From assembly GCF_042242105.1 (NCBI RefSeq), contig NC_092016.1:10988501-11052500 (forward strand): a DNA stretch of 64,000 nt. Reading direction: 5' to 3'. Both the position numbers and the translations under genes were made by a program. The stretch comes from Pempheris klunzingeri (taxonomy: Eukaryota; Chordata; Actinopteri; Acropomatiformes; Pempheridae). The notes under the pieces are model-generated. The model saw only the letters and a program-made list of their open reading frames with translations. It was not told the DNA's origin and ran no database searches. Positions 63,371 through 64,000 of this stretch are shown in pieces (position 1 is the stretch's first letter; each line of letters starts with the position of its first letter).

Positions 63371-64000
63371 TTTCATGAGTTGAGTTTTACAGGAAGAAGA
63401 TTCGAGTTCAGATAAGATTTAGATTTGGTTGAAATTACATTTCATGCTTAGTTAAAAGTCTACAGTTGACAGCTGTTGAACATTTACCAGCATTTTTAAG
63501 TCTTGCTCACGTGAAAAAAGGTTTTATTTTCAAAGCAAACTCCTGTTTAAGGTTTTAGCTTTTGGTCAGAAAACTTACAGAGACCTGCTTGAAATATTTA
63601 CAGACAGTAAATATCTCAAATTGTGACATTTAAAGTTTTGAATTTTTATTGAACATTCACATCTGAAAACAGAATTTGGATTCAGGTACTTAACATACAA
63701 ACGTGTGGGTTACTCACACCAGTGATCTCATATCAAACCCACATATTAATTTTCCAGGGAAAAAGTTGTTCAAATTAATACAATGAATGATAACATTGTG
63801 AATTACATCTATTAATTGTATTGAAACCTTGGAAACCATTATTCAAGTTTCAATGATTGCACCACCTCTAGAGGTCAGTAATCTACAACAAATTAAAGAA
63901 ATTCAGAGCCTCCAATGAGTAAATCTGCTGTATTATTATCGGTCATAAATCAACAAGGTTCTGGTTAACTACATACAGCATCTTGTACAGGTGATTGTCT
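63371..64000. other. Intergenic, nothing recognised
   Basis: AT-rich sequence to the window edge, with no exon, RNA gene or repeat I can name. Confidence 0.4.

Overview
This is vertebrate, almost certainly ray-finned fish (teleost) nuclear DNA. The genes are split by GT-AG introns and encode vertebrate-only families. The intergenic space holds Tc1-type transposons, a hAT-like miniature element, retroposon tails and other dispersed repeats of the kinds common in percomorph fish. Four protein-coding genes can be read exon by exon. I see no tRNA, rRNA, CRISPR array or bacterial-type operon.

Layout. (1) 1.5-3.7 kb, plus strand: a tmem178b-like gene, four coding exons, 300 aa, with a poly(A) signal at 3699. 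(2) 7.8-8.4 kb, minus strand: fibin, a single-exon gene for a small secreted protein linked to pectoral fin bud initiation. (3) 11.9-13.3 kb: a decayed, 3'-truncated Tc1 element. (4) 17.7-58.4 kb, minus strand: ano3 (anoctamin-3/TMEM16C), which fills most of the window. I resolved 24 shared coding exons, a short first exon (49886-49931) and an upstream two-exon alternative N-terminus (58383-58422 plus 53338-53520). All phases match, giving predicted proteins of 969 and 1028 aa. (5) 28.1-29.7 kb: a full-length Tc1 element inside an ano3 intron, disabled by one nonsense codon. (6) 60.4-63.4 kb, plus strand: svip, four coding exons, 80 aa, head-to-head with the upstream ano3 start.

The genes do not form a pathway. 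Ano3 is an ER/plasma-membrane anoctamin, Svip is an acylated VCP/p97 adaptor at ER and lysosomal membranes, Fibin is secreted, and Tmem178b is a four-pass claudin-fold membrane protein. As I recall, FIBIN, ANO3 and SVIP all lie on human 11p14, so the block is conserved but compact here; TMEM178B is on human 7q, so its position beside fibin is either fish-specific or reflects paralogy.

I found no convincing new biological system. The most useful observations are the two ano3 N-termini, a (TG)19-T4 tract forming the 3' splice site of an in-frame ano3 exon, two NAGNAG acceptors, all six family Ca2+-site residues kept in ano3, the nearly intact Tc1, a hAT-like element with its 8-bp target duplication, and a nested repeat insertion.
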